Of a stretch of DNA of 64,000 nt, positions 19,381-28,355 are shown one piece after another. This stretch comes from Halobacillus sp. A5 (lineage in GTDB: Bacteria; Bacillota; Bacilli; Bacillales; Halobacillaceae), in NCBI RefSeq assembly GCF_024189315.1, contig NZ_JAIZEO010000001.1:124001-188000 (forward strand), given 5' to 3'. The stretch's first letter is position 1; the number at the start of each line of letters is the position of its first letter. Position numbers and translations under genes: made by a program. The notes under the pieces were generated by a model. It had not been told where the DNA came from. It worked only from the letters and a program-made list of their open reading frames with translations, and ran no database searches.

Positions 19381-20415
19381 ATGAAGAAAACTAGAATTGC
19401 GATTAACGGTCTGGGGAGAATAGGGAGAATGGTCTTCAGAAAAGCGGTCTTAGATGAGTCGATAGAGCTCGTGGCCGTTAATGCAAGTTATCCAGCTGAA
19501 ACCATGGCGCATATGTTGAAGTATGATAGTGTCCATGGCAGATTTGATGGAGAAATTGAACCTGTTAAAAATGGGATTTTAATAAATGGAAGTAAAGTTG
19601 AACTCTGCTCGGAGCGTGATCCTCTGGAACTTCCCTGGGATGAGCTTGATATAGACATCGTAATTGAAGCTACCGGGAAATTTAAAACAAACGAAGAAGC
19701 TTCACTGCACATTCAATCAGGTGCAAAAAAAGTCATTATTACAGCTCCGGGTAAATCTGTTGATGCCACGATTGTGATGGGGGTTAATGAAAGCTCATAT
19801 GACCCTGAAAACCATGATGTAATTTCTAATGCTTCCTGCACTACAAACTGTCTTGCACCAGTGGTGAAAGTTCTTGAAGATCGTTTTGGTATTGAAAATG
19901 GCCTTATGACAACGGTGCATTCGTTCACGAACGATCAGAAGAATTTGGATAACCCTCATAAAGACCTGCGAAGGGCGAGAGGATGTACTCAGTCCATTAT
20001 TCCGACTTCTACAGGAGCAGCTAAAGCACTTGGTGAAGTAATACCATCTTTAGCTGGAAAGCTTAATGGAATGGCGCTGCGTGTCCCTACTCCAAATGTT
20101 TCTTTAGTTGACCTCGTAGTCGATCTAAAAAGAGATGTGACGGCAGAAGAAGTCAATGCGGCTTTTCAATACGACAGTAATAATGAAATGCGGGGTATTT
20201 TAGAGTATAACGAGGAACCATTGGTATCCATTGATTATACCACTTCCCCTGCATCAGCCATTGTAGATGGATTGTCAACTCAGGTCATGGCAGATCGAAA
20301 AGTTAAAGTGTTAGCCTGGTATGATAACGAATGGGGCTACTCCTGCAGAGTTGTAGATCTTGCCATTCATGTAGGAAAATTAATGAAACAGGAGACCCCG
20401 GCAAAGGTTTCTTGA
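19381..20415 (+). CDS. gapB: NADP-dependent glyceraldehyde-3-phosphate dehydrogenase, gluconeogenic
   Basis: GapB runs the GAPDH reaction in the gluconeogenic direction. It is 344 residues with RIAINGLGRIGRMVFR, catalytic Cys153 in SNASCTTNCLAP, and the C-terminal WYDNEWGYSCRVVD. After the second beta strand the sequence is VAVNASY, lacking the Asp that selects NAD in glycolytic GapA (VAVND), which fits NADP use. The neighbours coaE and speD are those of gapB in B. subtilis. I start at ATG 19381 after GGGGGC; the frame extends 15 codons further into the promoter. CcpN-type sites lie directly upstream. Confidence 0.93.
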   Translation: MKKTRIAINGLGRIGRMVFRKAVLDESIELVAVNASYPAETMAHMLKYDSVHGRFDGEIEPVKNGILINGSKVELCSERDPLELPWDELDIDIVIEATGKFKTNEEASLHIQSGAKKVIITAPGKSVDATIVMGVNESSYDPENHDVISNASCTTNCLAPVVKVLEDRFGIENGLMTTVHSFTNDQKNLDNPHKDLRRARGCTQSIIPTSTGAAKALGEVIPSLAGKLNGMALRVPTPNVSLVDLVVDLKRDVTAEEVNAAFQYDSNNEMRGILEYNEEPLVSIDYTTSPASAIVDGLSTQVMADRKVKVLAWYDNEWGYSCRVVDLAIHVGKLMKQETPAKVS

Positions 20416-20467
20416 TGACAGTCCGCTTATTGTATCCTATAATCGAGAGAAACGGACAAAATGTTTC

Positions 20468-20639
20468 TTGCAAAATAGGGATAAACCGTATATACTTTCT
20501 TTGAACTTCTGAATACTGTCAATTTCATCGTCTACTTAAAGGGTTAGGACCTCTCAGGACTAACTTTCCCCCGTGGTAGTACATGAAGGTATATTTAGAA
20601 GGGAACGAAAGTCAATGTACAAAAGGGGGATCCTAATTA
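20468..20639 (+). promoter_or_regulatory. speD promoter and structured leader with hidden ribosome site
   Basis: TTGCAA (20468-20473) and TATACT (20491-20496) with a 17-base spacer form a sigma-A promoter, giving a leader of about 135 bases. In it AGGGTTAG (20540-20547) pairs with CTAACTTT (20560-20567, two G-U pairs). Then TCCCCC (20567-20572) pairs with GGGGGA (20625-20630), which is the speD ribosome site, enclosing a second perfect stem GTACAT (20579-20584) with ATGTAC (20615-20620). The nested fold would block translation. No named riboswitch family is recognised. Confidence 0.55.
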
Positions 20640-21017
20640 ATGGATACAATGGGAAGACATGTTATAAGTGAACTGTGGAATTGTAATGAAAATAAATTAA
20701 ATGATATGAGTTATATTGAACAGGTGTTTGTTGACGCCGCTTTAAGAGCTGGTGCAGAGGTGCGTGAAGTAGCTTTTCATAAATTTGCTCCTCATGGAGT
20801 AAGCGGGGTTGTTATTATTTCTGAATCCCACTTAACGATTCACAGCTTCCCGGAACATGGGTATGCAAGCATCGATGTATATACGTGCGGCGATCGTATA
20901 GACCCTAATGTTGCTGCTCAATATATAGTGGAAGCATTAGAAGCCGGCAGAAATGAAACCGTAGAAGTTCCAAGAGGAATGGGACCTGTAGAAGTTCAAC
21001 AATCCAGGGCTCTTTAA
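20640..21017 (+). CDS. speD: S-adenosylmethionine decarboxylase proenzyme
   Basis: SpeD decarboxylates SAM to supply the aminopropyl donor for spermidine. It is the short bacterial class 1B form, 125 residues. The proenzyme cleaves itself before Ser63 in [18 protein letters not shown], creating the pyruvoyl cofactor; His68 and Cys near 83 (DVYTCGD) complete the site. The start ATG 20640 ([13 protein letters not shown]) follows AAGGGGGA with a nine-base gap. It stands alone, with its own promoter, long leader and terminator. Confidence 0.96.
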   Translation: MDTMGRHVISELWNCNENKLNDMSYIEQVFVDAALRAGAEVREVAFHKFAPHGVSGVVIISESHLTIHSFPEHGYASIDVYTCGDRIDPNVAAQYIVEALEAGRNETVEVPRGMGPVEVQQSRAL

Positions 21018-21018
21018 G

Positions 21019-21051
21019 AAAAATCACACAGGTTTTCTGTGTGATTTTTTT
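21019..21051 (+). terminator. Terminator after speD
   Basis: Perfect 13-base arms AAAAATCACACAG (21019-21031) and CTGTGTGATTTTT (21037-21049) with a T run. Confidence 0.95.
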
Positions 21052-21060
21052 GTTTCTGGT

Positions 21061-21240
21061 CTAGGAAATTATAAAATTCCAAACTGTGGGTATCTTTTTA
21101 AAAAAGAGTGACTTCCATCTCCTGCGTCCAGACGCTCGCGTCATAAGCAACCCGACCTGCGGAAGGAAAGGCCGCCTTCCCGGACGTTTTGCTTATGGGT
21201 GTCGTGTCTGCCAGGGCGTTTGCGCCTTTGTTTTTTAAAA
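21061..21240 (+). repeat. Dispersed intergenic repeat, copy A (long form)
   Basis: This sequence recurs in shortened form at 37776-37905. Shared blocks in the same order are GGAAATTATAAAA, CAAACTGTGG, AAAAGAGTGAC, CTCGCGTCATAA and GGACGTT(T/C)TGCTTAT. Copy A contains extra bases (about 21150-21180) absent from copy B. Arms CATAAGCA (21141-21148) and TGCTTATG can pair around the centre, giving a cruciform or RNA hairpin. It fills the 300-base gap between speD and the next gene. No reading frame is seen. Confidence 0.75.
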
Positions 21241-21320
21241 ACAGGCGCTGCTTTTCTTTTTATTAAAACGTGTTAAAATAATAAAGAGATCATGTCGAAT
21301 TTTTTGTAAGGGGTTATGTC

Positions 21321-21698
21321 GTGAAAGGATTTTTGTCTAAATATTTCAGTAATCATTCCGAAACCAGTGAAAACCATCGTGATTCTTCGCTTGAAACGAG
21401 ATACTATAAAGCCAAACGAGATGAAATTTTTCATGCCGTTGAAGAAATGTTTCCACCTCCATCCGAGAAAGCAGCAGTTTCAAAAGAGAGAGGCGAAATC
21501 ACAATAAAGTATAAAGGGAAGCGAAAAGCTTTTGTAGTCGCTACAATAATTATGGTCCGTCCTTTTCAAACAGCTGTCGATTTCTCCGTTACTACGGATT
21601 CTGGAGGACCAGTTGATTTAGGCTTCAGCCGTAATCTAATTGTAGAATGCTATGCGAAATTAGATCGTCAATTTCCTATATATGATCCTAAAAAGTAA
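21321..21698 (+). CDS. Uncharacterised cytosolic protein
   Basis: I do not recognise a named family. The 125-residue product has no signal peptide or membrane helix. The first 30 residues are polar and low in complexity (FSNHSETSENHRDSSLE); a mixed alpha/beta core follows (YYKAKRDEIFHAVEEMFPPP; GEITIKYKGKRKAFVVATII; FQTAVDFSVTTDSGGP). GTG at 21321 has AAGGGG about eight bases upstream. It lies 38 bases before nrdR in the same direction and may be cotranscribed with it. The position between speD and nrdR suggests a conserved bacillar hypothetical. Confidence 0.7.
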   Translation: MKGFLSKYFSNHSETSENHRDSSLETRYYKAKRDEIFHAVEEMFPPPSEKAAVSKERGEITIKYKGKRKAFVVATIIMVRPFQTAVDFSVTTDSGGPVDLGFSRNLIVECYAKLDRQFPIYDPKK

Positions 21699-21736
21699 GT
21701 TTAAGATTTAAATGACAATAGGTGGAGTTGATTTTT

Positions 21737-22201
21737 TTGAAGTGTCCTAATTGCCACTACAAGAGCACGAGAGTTCTTGATTCAAGACCTATTGAGGACG
21801 GACATGCAATTCGCAGAAGAAGAGAATGTGAGAATTGTGACTTTCGCTATACCACTTTTGAACGGGTAGAAGAAGTTCCGTTAATCGTAGTGAAAAAAGA
21901 AGGAACGCGGGAGGAATTCAGCCGTGAGAAGCTCATGCGCGGTCTTATTAGAGCATGCGAAAAACGTCCGGTAGCTGTAGAGGAATTAGAAGGTGTTACT
22001 CAAGATATTGAAAAGGAATTGAGGAACAGGGGCGTCTCTGAAGTTCAAAGTAAAGACATTGGAGAAATGATTATGGAACGACTTACAGAGATTGACGAAG
22101 TGGCCTACGTCAGGTTTGCTTCTGTGTACCGTCAGTTTAAAGATATAAATGTATTTATTGACGAGCTAAAAGACCTAATTAAACATGAAGATAAAGGATG
22201 A
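21737..22201 (+). CDS. nrdR: Transcriptional repressor NrdR
   Basis: NrdR represses ribonucleotide reductase genes when dATP is plentiful. The 154-residue protein has the zinc ribbon (Cys3, Cys6, Cys31, Cys34 in MKCPNC and RRECENC) followed by the ATP-cone domain ([47 protein letters not shown]). I choose TTG at 21737 as start, nine bases after GGTGGAG; an upstream in-frame GTG at 21722 is itself inside that site. The target would be NrdR boxes elsewhere; none was noted here. dnaB-dnaI follow. Confidence 0.94.
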   Translation: MKCPNCHYKSTRVLDSRPIEDGHAIRRRRECENCDFRYTTFERVEEVPLIVVKKEGTREEFSREKLMRGLIRACEKRPVAVEELEGVTQDIEKELRNRGVSEVQSKDIGEMIMERLTEIDEVAYVRFASVYRQFKDINVFIDELKDLIKHEDKG

Positions 22202-22224
22202 GCCCGTTCGGCTCATTTTCTTTT
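22199..22224 (+). terminator. Short terminator between nrdR and dnaB
   Basis: TGAGCC (22199-22204, including the nrdR stop) pairs with GGCTCA (22210-22215), followed by TTTTCTTTT. With a six-base stem some read-through into dnaB is likely. Confidence 0.6.
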
Positions 22225-22259
22225 GTTATGCTTTCTGTAGAAAGGAGGACGATTTAAGA

Positions 22260-23603
22260 ATGGACTCATCAATTGGTAAGCTTTTACCAATAGACGGATT
22301 TAAAGTACTGAAAAGAGGAGTTACACCTAAGTACGAGCAGTGGGCTCTTACTCACTTGTATCAACCTGTAATAGGTGTGTTAGCTGTATCACTATATCAG
22401 TTCCTTATAAGTGAATGGGAAACTAATAAACAGGAACATTTACAAACACACCATGTCATTATGTCCTACCTGGCATGCCCACTAGACAAGATTTACGAAG
22501 CTAGAAAAAAGTTAGAATCGATTGGATTGCTTAAGTCTTACGTGAATGATCATGAAGATACGGTTTACTTATATGAACTTCGTCCACCTTTAGCTGCAGA
22601 AGAGTTTTTCAATGATACGTTTTTATCTTTGCTGTTACAGCACCAGATAGGTATGGATAAATTTAATTTGCTGCAAAGCCGCTTTGATACAAGCTGGCCG
22701 GAAGTATATGCAGGTTTTGAAGAGATTACTGTTTCTTTCGAGCATATGTTTAATCCGCAGGTGAAAGGGTATGTCAAGCCAAATCATAAAGAAGCTACTG
22801 TACAAAAAGGACCTGTGATCACAGACTCTTCAATCGATTTTAAGTGGCTCGAAGCTGCACTTAAAAAGAGAATGTATCCTGCTGGTAAGATTTTGAACGG
22901 GGTTAACAAGAAAGTGATTGTACAGCTTGCGGCCCTGTATAACCTAAGTTCGACCGAAATCGAACGAGCGTTAACATGGGCGGTAAATGATGAATATGAA
23001 CTTGATTTGGAAGAATTTAAGTCAGCCTGTCACGATTTTATGAAGAATGAATCGAAGGATAATGAGTACGTTTTAAATGAGCGTGAAAAAGTGAATAAAA
23101 CCCAGGGCGACCCAGGAAGTAAGGAAGATCAATTTGTTGATCTATTAGAGCAGATCTCGCCAAGAGAACTACTTGAAGATCTATCAAATGGAAACCAGGC
23201 TTCCAACCAGGATATGAGAATTGTTCGGGATGTTATGACTGAACAGGGGCTTTCTCCAGGGGTCATGAATGTACTCGTTCACTATGTATTATTAAAAACA
23301 GATATGAAGCTCTCCAAAGCTTATTTAGAGAAAATAGCAAGTCATTGGGCCCGCAAGAACGTGACTACCGTTCGTCAAGCCATGAATTTAGCCAAGGCAG
23401 AACATCAGCAGTATCAGCAATGGGGCGGTCAGTCTAAAAGAAAATATCAAAATAAAAAGCCTGAAGTTATTCCTGAGTGGTTTAAAAAGCAGGATGCCGA
23501 AAGAGAAAGGCAGGAACAGGAGCATTCCACCCCTGCTGCCTATGATACTACTGATTTAGAAGAGCGGATTCGTAAACTTTCTAAGAAAGGCCATGGATCG
23601 TAA
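22260..23603 (+). CDS. dnaB: Replication initiation and membrane attachment protein DnaB
   Basis: Firmicute DnaB (not the helicase) works with DnaD and DnaI to load the replicative helicase DnaC at oriC and at restart sites. The 447 residues comprise an N-terminal winged-helix/oligomerisation region and a C-terminal DnaB/DnaD-type DDBH2 domain (LIDLLEQISPRELLEDLSNG... VMTEQGLSPGVMNVLVHYVLL; ASHWARKNVTTVRQAM), ending in a polar tail. ATG at 22260 (MDSSIGKLL) has AAAGGAGGA ten bases upstream; the 25 extra codons of the longer frame overlap nrdR. dnaI follows after 14 bases. Confidence 0.93.
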   Translation: MDSSIGKLLPIDGFKVLKRGVTPKYEQWALTHLYQPVIGVLAVSLYQFLISEWETNKQEHLQTHHVIMSYLACPLDKIYEARKKLESIGLLKSYVNDHEDTVYLYELRPPLAAEEFFNDTFLSLLLQHQIGMDKFNLLQSRFDTSWPEVYAGFEEITVSFEHMFNPQVKGYVKPNHKEATVQKGPVITDSSIDFKWLEAALKKRMYPAGKILNGVNKKVIVQLAALYNLSSTEIERALTWAVNDEYELDLEEFKSACHDFMKNESKDNEYVLNEREKVNKTQGDPGSKEDQFVDLLEQISPRELLEDLSNGNQASNQDMRIVRDVMTEQGLSPGVMNVLVHYVLLKTDMKLSKAYLEKIASHWARKNVTTVRQAMNLAKAEHQQYQQWGGQSKRKYQNKKPEVIPEWFKKQDAERERQEQEHSTPAAYDTTDLEERIRKLSKKGHGS

Positions 23604-23617
23604 AAGGAGGCGCGTAA

Positions 23618-24550
23618 ATGGAGCCTATCCAAAAATCACTGCAGAAATGGATGAAAGATCACAAGCAGTTTCAACAGCGGTTTAACCAAATGAAACGTGA
23701 TGTCTTACGAGATGAAGACGTCAAAAAGCTGATTGCCCGGCATCCTTCCTTGACAGAAGAGGTGGTTGACAGACAGTTAATTAAATTCTATGAGTATCAG
23801 TCACAGTCGAAAAACTGTGAAAAATGTCCTTCGAGGGATGAGTGTATTAATATTCTGGGAGGCTACACGCCTGAAGCAACTGTAGAAGGGGCGGAGTTGA
23901 AGTTGATTTACGATAAATGTCAGCGTGAACGGGCAAGGGAACAGAAACGCAGGCAGGAATCGTTAATTAACAGCCTTCATATGCCGCGTGAAATTCTAGA
24001 AGCGAGTTCAGAGAGACTGGACTTAAACGATCCTAATCGGACAGAGGCTGTGGAGAAAACAGTCCAATATTTAGAGGGAATTAAAGACGAGCTGCCGAGT
24101 AAAGGGTTGTATTTTCATGGTCCGTTTGGAGTAGGTAAGACTTACTTTTTAGGTGTCATAGCCAACAAATTAAGTGAAAAAAACATTTCTTCAATGTTAA
24201 TATACATGCCTGAATTTGTTAGAGAAATGAAAGCATCCATTAAAGATGATTCAATGAACAGCAAGGTTGAAGCCTTTAAGTCAACCCCTGTATTAATGTT
24301 GGATGATATAGGTGCAGAATCTCAGTCGGCATGGTTTAGGGATGAGGTGCTGGGTTCTATATTACAATACCGTATGATGGAGAGACTCCCTGTGTTTTTC
24401 ACATCTAACTATAACCTAAATGAGCTTGAGAAGATATTTACAACGAGCAGCCGGGGAGATGTAGAGCAAGTCAAAGCTCAGAGAATTACAGAGCGTATTC
24501 GACAGTTAAGTGATTTTGTGAAAGTAGATGGAAGAAATCGAAGGGGTTAA
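23618..24550 (+). CDS. dnaI: Primosomal helicase loader DnaI
   Basis: DnaI is the AAA+ loader that opens and places the DnaC helicase ring. The 310-residue protein has an N-terminal helicase-binding domain with a zinc-binding Cys set (Cys67, Cys70, Cys76, Cys101) and a C-terminal ATPase with Walker A GPFGVGKTY (168-176), Walker B VLMLDDIGAES and an arginine-bearing end (RITERIRQL). AAGGAGGCG precedes ATG 23618. It forms the dnaB-dnaI primosome pair. Length equals the B. subtilis protein within a residue. Confidence 0.96.
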   Translation: MEPIQKSLQKWMKDHKQFQQRFNQMKRDVLRDEDVKKLIARHPSLTEEVVDRQLIKFYEYQSQSKNCEKCPSRDECINILGGYTPEATVEGAELKLIYDKCQRERAREQKRRQESLINSLHMPREILEASSERLDLNDPNRTEAVEKTVQYLEGIKDELPSKGLYFHGPFGVGKTYFLGVIANKLSEKNISSMLIYMPEFVREMKASIKDDSMNSKVEAFKSTPVLMLDDIGAESQSAWFRDEVLGSILQYRMMERLPVFFTSNYNLNELEKIFTTSSRGDVEQVKAQRITERIRQLSDFVKVDGRNRRG

Positions 24551-24665
24551 CGCGAGCTATTAGCATGTTTTTCTCACGCTTCACATATGTATAAAGTACA
24601 AACTGCTTTAAACCATGGAAATGGGACGAGGATAAAGCTTTACACGTTGTGGTGAGGAGGAAGTG

Positions 24666-25490
24666 ATGTTGGCTTGTGTGTATTTTTCTAATCGCAAGGA
24701 TGCGTTTATTTTTTATCAGATCTTTTTCGATTGTGCAAGGCATGATTTAAAGGGAGACATTAAAGAAGATAAAAACAAATGGTATGTCGTTGTACAGGAA
24801 AATGGGAGAAGCTTACTTTCGGAAATGGGACAGGCAATCATTGAAATCCTTAACAAACGAAAATTAAATGCCTGGATGGAGGGGGTACTTCGTCATCGTT
24901 TCTACTACGATGATCCTGACGAAATTGACCGTGTTATCCGCTTATCGGTCAAAATAAAAAAAGACCCTCCAGAAGGAGTACAGCTTCCTAATATCGAAAA
25001 AGAAATGGAACGTTTTGTGAAGAGGAAAGTTTTTGAGCGGTCTTATTCAGATTTCGATGAGCTTTCTGCTTCGTGCTTGAAGTATATTTATTCAGAACTG
25101 CTTGATTTTACAGGAAAGCTGCTTGATGAGTATAAGCTGGAAGAAGCTCATCAAATGATGGTTGATTCCTGGAGAAGGCGTGTAAAGAATAAAGTGAGCG
25201 GTGTTCCCCTTCTGCACGTTACCTACGACAAAGGTCTTAAATATTACTTCCCGGAGGGTAACCCTGTCGGAAGAGCCGAACTTATTAATTATTTGGATTC
25301 CCATCCTGACCCGATGATTCAAAATTTACCGGAAGACCCAGGTATTCTTCCTGCTCTCATATATTCACCCGAAGAATTAATGATATATGCTGATGAGCAG
25401 GGTGAGGCGAAGCTGGAATTATTAATGAATATCTTCGAAGAAAAAGCTGTTTGGAAACCCCTGTCGTTTTTTCCGTTCCTCAAAGCTTGA
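24666..25490 (+). CDS. ytxC: Sporulation protein YtxC
   Basis: A soluble 274-residue protein of the YtxC family, known only by its association with sporulation. It is rich in charged residues, begins LACVYFSNRKDAFIFYQIFF and contains VIRLSVKIKKDPPEGVQLPN and a helical centre; no catalytic motif is visible. GAGGAGG lies five bases before ATG 24666; GTG 24663 and TTG 24669 are alternatives. Position between dnaI and thrS supports the name. Its stop codon region overlaps the -35 of the thrS leader promoter. Confidence 0.82.
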   Translation: MLACVYFSNRKDAFIFYQIFFDCARHDLKGDIKEDKNKWYVVVQENGRSLLSEMGQAIIEILNKRKLNAWMEGVLRHRFYYDDPDEIDRVIRLSVKIKKDPPEGVQLPNIEKEMERFVKRKVFERSYSDFDELSASCLKYIYSELLDFTGKLLDEYKLEEAHQMMVDSWRRRVKNKVSGVPLLHVTYDKGLKYYFPEGNPVGRAELINYLDSHPDPMIQNLPEDPGILPALIYSPEELMIYADEQGEAKLELLMNIFEEKAVWKPLSFFPFLKA

Positions 25491-25795
25491 TTTCTTTATT
25501 GAATCCCGCTATAATACGTACATATTCAATATTATGATAGCTTAGATGAGGACAAGAACATGAAGTGGCGCTTGTATAGAGAGAGGGGTCATCGGCTGAA
25601 AGCTCCTTCCTGACGGCTTTATTAGTTTACCGCCTCGGAGCCCTGTTTATGAACGGATACTAGTAATAAACAGCGTTTAATCTGCGTTAAAGATCAATGA
25701 GCCGCAGGATGAAACTGCGGGAATATTTGGGTGGAACCACGAGAAATACGCTCGTCCCTTAGTACTTTAATTGTACTAAGCGACGGGCGTTTTTA
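25487..25795 (+). promoter_or_regulatory. Promoter and T-box leader of thrS
   Basis: TTGATT (25487-25492), 17 bases, TATAAT (25510-25515) start a T-box RNA. It contains stem I elements (AGAGAG, GGCTGAAAGCTCCTTCC), the T-box core TGGGTGGAACCACG (about 25729-25742) and the terminator ACGCTCGTCCCTTAGTAC with GTACTAAGCGACGGGCGT (25748-25790) plus T run. Uncharged tRNA-Thr should switch it to the antiterminator. ACC at 25629-25631 is a candidate specifier but I could not fold stem I to confirm it. Confidence 0.92.
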
Positions 25796-26060
25796 TTTTT
25801 ATTAAGGCGATGGTAATTGTCAATGTGGATATTTCATCTAAGCCTCGATATCTGAAGACTTGAATTCGAGTTAAAGGTCCGTTTTGAGGGAGAGATTGGG
25901 AACGGCAGGGAAAACAGCCCCCTCATTTCAATGACGGAACTATGAATCGCTTCGGAATCTAGTCTTTTGATCAACTGTCATATTATTGAATAACTTATTA
26001 ACGTAAAATCAACAACATGGTTTACTATTGCTATTATTAATATAAAAGGAGTGTAAGGTA
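25796..26060 (+). other. Unassigned leader segment between T-box and thrS
   Basis: About 265 bases follow the T-box terminator before thrS. There is no second T-box core and no reading frame with a ribosome site. GAGGG (25887-25891) and CCCTC (25919-25923) could form a weak stem. It lengthens the thrS untranslated region unusually; function unknown. Confidence 0.5.
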
Positions 26061-28007
26061 ATGTCAGAAAAAGTTCACATACAATTTCCTGATGGGAATA
26101 AAAAAGAGTTTGATAAGGGTACAACTGGAGAAGAAATTGCTCACTCTATTTCCCCTGGTCTGCGTAAACAGGCGTTAGCTATTAAATTAGACGGGGAACC
26201 CTTCGATTTAAGAAGGCCGATTCAAGCAGATGGCGCTATCGAAATTTTAACTTATAAAAATCCTGAAGGGTTGGAGGTGCTGCGTCATTCAACAGCCCAC
26301 CTTATGGCTCAGGCTATTAAAAGACTGTATGGAGAAGTAAATTTAGGTGTAGGTCCTGTAATCGAAAATGGCTTTTATTATGACTTAGACTTAGACGTTT
26401 CACTAACACCTGAAGATCTCCCGAAGATTGAGAAAGAGATGCAGCGCATTGTCGATGAGAACCTAGAAATAGAGCGAGTCGAGCTTTCCAGGGAAGAAGC
26501 TATTGAAAAGTATAAAGAAATTGGAGATGAGCTAAAGCTTGAGCTCATTGAAGATATTCCCGTGGGGGAGACGTTAACGATTTATGAGCAGGGTGAATTC
26601 TTCGACTTATGCCGGGGCGTGCACGTACCTCAAACGAGTAAAATTAAAATTTTCAAACTACTAAACATCTCTGGAGCTTACTGGCGTGGAGACAGTAATA
26701 ATAAAATGCTGCAGCGCATTTATGGTACAGCCTTTGAGAAGCAGGCCCATTTGGATGAATATTTGAAAATGCTGGAAGAAGCAAAAGAAAGAGATCACCG
26801 TAAGCTGGGAAAAGAACTGGGACTCTTTACCGTAAACCAAAAAGTTGGACAAGGTCTTCCTTTATGGCTTCCAAAGGGGGCGACAATACGGCGTAATATT
26901 GAACGATATATTGTTGATACAGAAGAACGACTGGGCTATGATCATGTTTATACTCCTGTACTTGGAAGTGTAGATCTTTATAAAACAAGTGGACACTGGG
27001 ACCATTATAAAGATGATATGTTCCCTACGCTTGAAATGGATAATGAAGATTTAGTGCTTCGACCAATGAACTGTCCTCACCATATGATGGTTTATAAAAA
27101 TGAATTCTACAGCTACCGTAATCTGCCTGTGCGAATTGCTGAGCTTGGGACGATGCACCGTCACGAAATGTCTGGTGCCCTGGCCGGCCTTCAGCGGGTG
27201 CGCGCTATGACGTTAAATGATGCTCATATTTTTGCGCGTCCAGATCAGTTAAAAGATGAATTTAAAAGAGTCGTCCGTTTAGTTCAGGAAGTCTACCGTG
27301 ATTTTGGAATCGATGATTATTACTTCCGCCTGTCTTACCGCGATCCCGAAGATAAAGAAAAGTATGTGGATAACGATGAGATGTGGGACAAAGCACAGGC
27401 CATGTTAAAAGAAACAATGGAAGATATGCAGCTTGAATACGAAGAAGCAGAAGGCGAGGCAGCCTTCTATGGTCCTAAACTCGATGTGCAGGTGAAAACG
27501 GCTCTAGGCAAAGATGAAACATTGTCTACTGTTCAGTTAGATTTCCACTTACCTGAGAAATTCGATTTAACTTACGTAGGGGAAGACGGTAAAGACCACC
27601 GCCCTGTAGTGATTCACCGAGGCGTAGTTTCTACTATGGAAAGATTTGTTGCTTTCTTAATTGAAGAATATAAAGGTGCTTTCCCTACATGGCTGGCTCC
27701 GGTCCAGGCACGCATCATTCCGGTTTCGGCAGATGTTCATCTTGATTATGCCAAGAAGCTTGAAGATCAGCTGCGCGAGGCAGGGGTAAGAGTTGAGGTT
27801 GATGAGCGCGATGAGAAAATCGGTTATAAAATACGAGAAACTCAAACCCAGAAGATACCTTTTGCTTTAGTAGTAGGAGATCGCGAAATGGAGGACAATG
27901 GCGTAAACGTCAGACGCTATAGTCAGCAAAACTCTGAATCAAAATCTATAGATACGTTTATAGAAGAAATTCGTAATGAAATCGATCAGAAATTATTAAA
28001 CAAGTAA
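26061..28007 (+). CDS. thrS: Threonyl-tRNA synthetase
   Basis: A class II synthetase that charges tRNA-Thr. The 648 residues include the TGS domain (1-63), the editing domain with [11 protein letters not shown] and a further Cys-His pair ([11 protein letters not shown]), the catalytic core with the zinc-binding [12 protein letters not shown] and motif 2/3 segments ([41 protein letters not shown]), and the anticodon domain near the end ([19 protein letters not shown]). AAAGGAG precedes ATG 26061. Expression is set by the T-box leader. Confidence 0.98.
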   Translation: MSEKVHIQFPDGNKKEFDKGTTGEEIAHSISPGLRKQALAIKLDGEPFDLRRPIQADGAIEILTYKNPEGLEVLRHSTAHLMAQAIKRLYGEVNLGVGPVIENGFYYDLDLDVSLTPEDLPKIEKEMQRIVDENLEIERVELSREEAIEKYKEIGDELKLELIEDIPVGETLTIYEQGEFFDLCRGVHVPQTSKIKIFKLLNISGAYWRGDSNNKMLQRIYGTAFEKQAHLDEYLKMLEEAKERDHRKLGKELGLFTVNQKVGQGLPLWLPKGATIRRNIERYIVDTEERLGYDHVYTPVLGSVDLYKTSGHWDHYKDDMFPTLEMDNEDLVLRPMNCPHHMMVYKNEFYSYRNLPVRIAELGTMHRHEMSGALAGLQRVRAMTLNDAHIFARPDQLKDEFKRVVRLVQEVYRDFGIDDYYFRLSYRDPEDKEKYVDNDEMWDKAQAMLKETMEDMQLEYEEAEGEAAFYGPKLDVQVKTALGKDETLSTVQLDFHLPEKFDLTYVGEDGKDHRPVVIHRGVVSTMERFVAFLIEEYKGAFPTWLAPVQARIIPVSADVHLDYAKKLEDQLREAGVRVEVDERDEKIGYKIRETQTQKIPFALVVGDREMEDNGVNVRRYSQQNSESKSIDTFIEEIRNEIDQKLLNK

Positions 28008-28014
28008 AAGAATA

Positions 28015-28034
28015 GGCCGTGTTCACGGTCTTTT
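28015..28034 (+). terminator. Terminator after thrS
   Basis: GGCCGT (28015-28020) pairs with ACGGTC (28025-28030) around GTTC, then TTTT. The stem is short. Confidence 0.6.
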
Positions 28035-28110
28035 CTTTATATTGTATTGATTTTTTAATAAAGATGTTTTACTATCTATAAGGGCAGCATGCCATACATT
28101 GTAGCAAGGA

Positions 28111-28286
28111 TTGACACGAGCCAGTGAGCATGCTATTATAGTTTAGGTAACTGAATGAACGGATCTGAGACAAGAAGAAGCACCCGCTTCTCACCTGATC
28201 GACGCTTTAGAGCAGTTGGCAGGTTACTAATCCTTTTACTTGATAGGAGACGTGTGGGTGCAGTATGTGTACCTGCACTTTTTTTA
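28111..28286 (+). promoter_or_regulatory. infC operon promoter and L20-responsive leader
   Basis: TTGACA (28111-28116), 17 bases, TATTAT (28134-28139) is a near-perfect promoter. The leader contains CACCCGCTTCTCACCTGATC and CAGTTGGCAGGTTA, which resemble the rRNA-like L20 binding site of the B. subtilis infC leader. A terminator GTGCAG/CTGCAC (28258-28278) with eight T follows. GCACCC (28180-28185) can instead pair with GGGTGC (28256-28261), giving the antiterminator. Excess L20 should favour termination. Confidence 0.9.
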
Positions 28287-28355
28287 TGGGATCAAACTAC
28301 TTGTCGATGACGGATCTTATATAAGGTTTCTAAAATATGTTGGAGGTGTCTAGTT

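Noticed and set aside
25796-26060. Second T-box upstream of thrS, as in some multi-leader synthetase genes
   Set aside because: No GGTGGNACCNCG core and no terminator with a T run in this segment.
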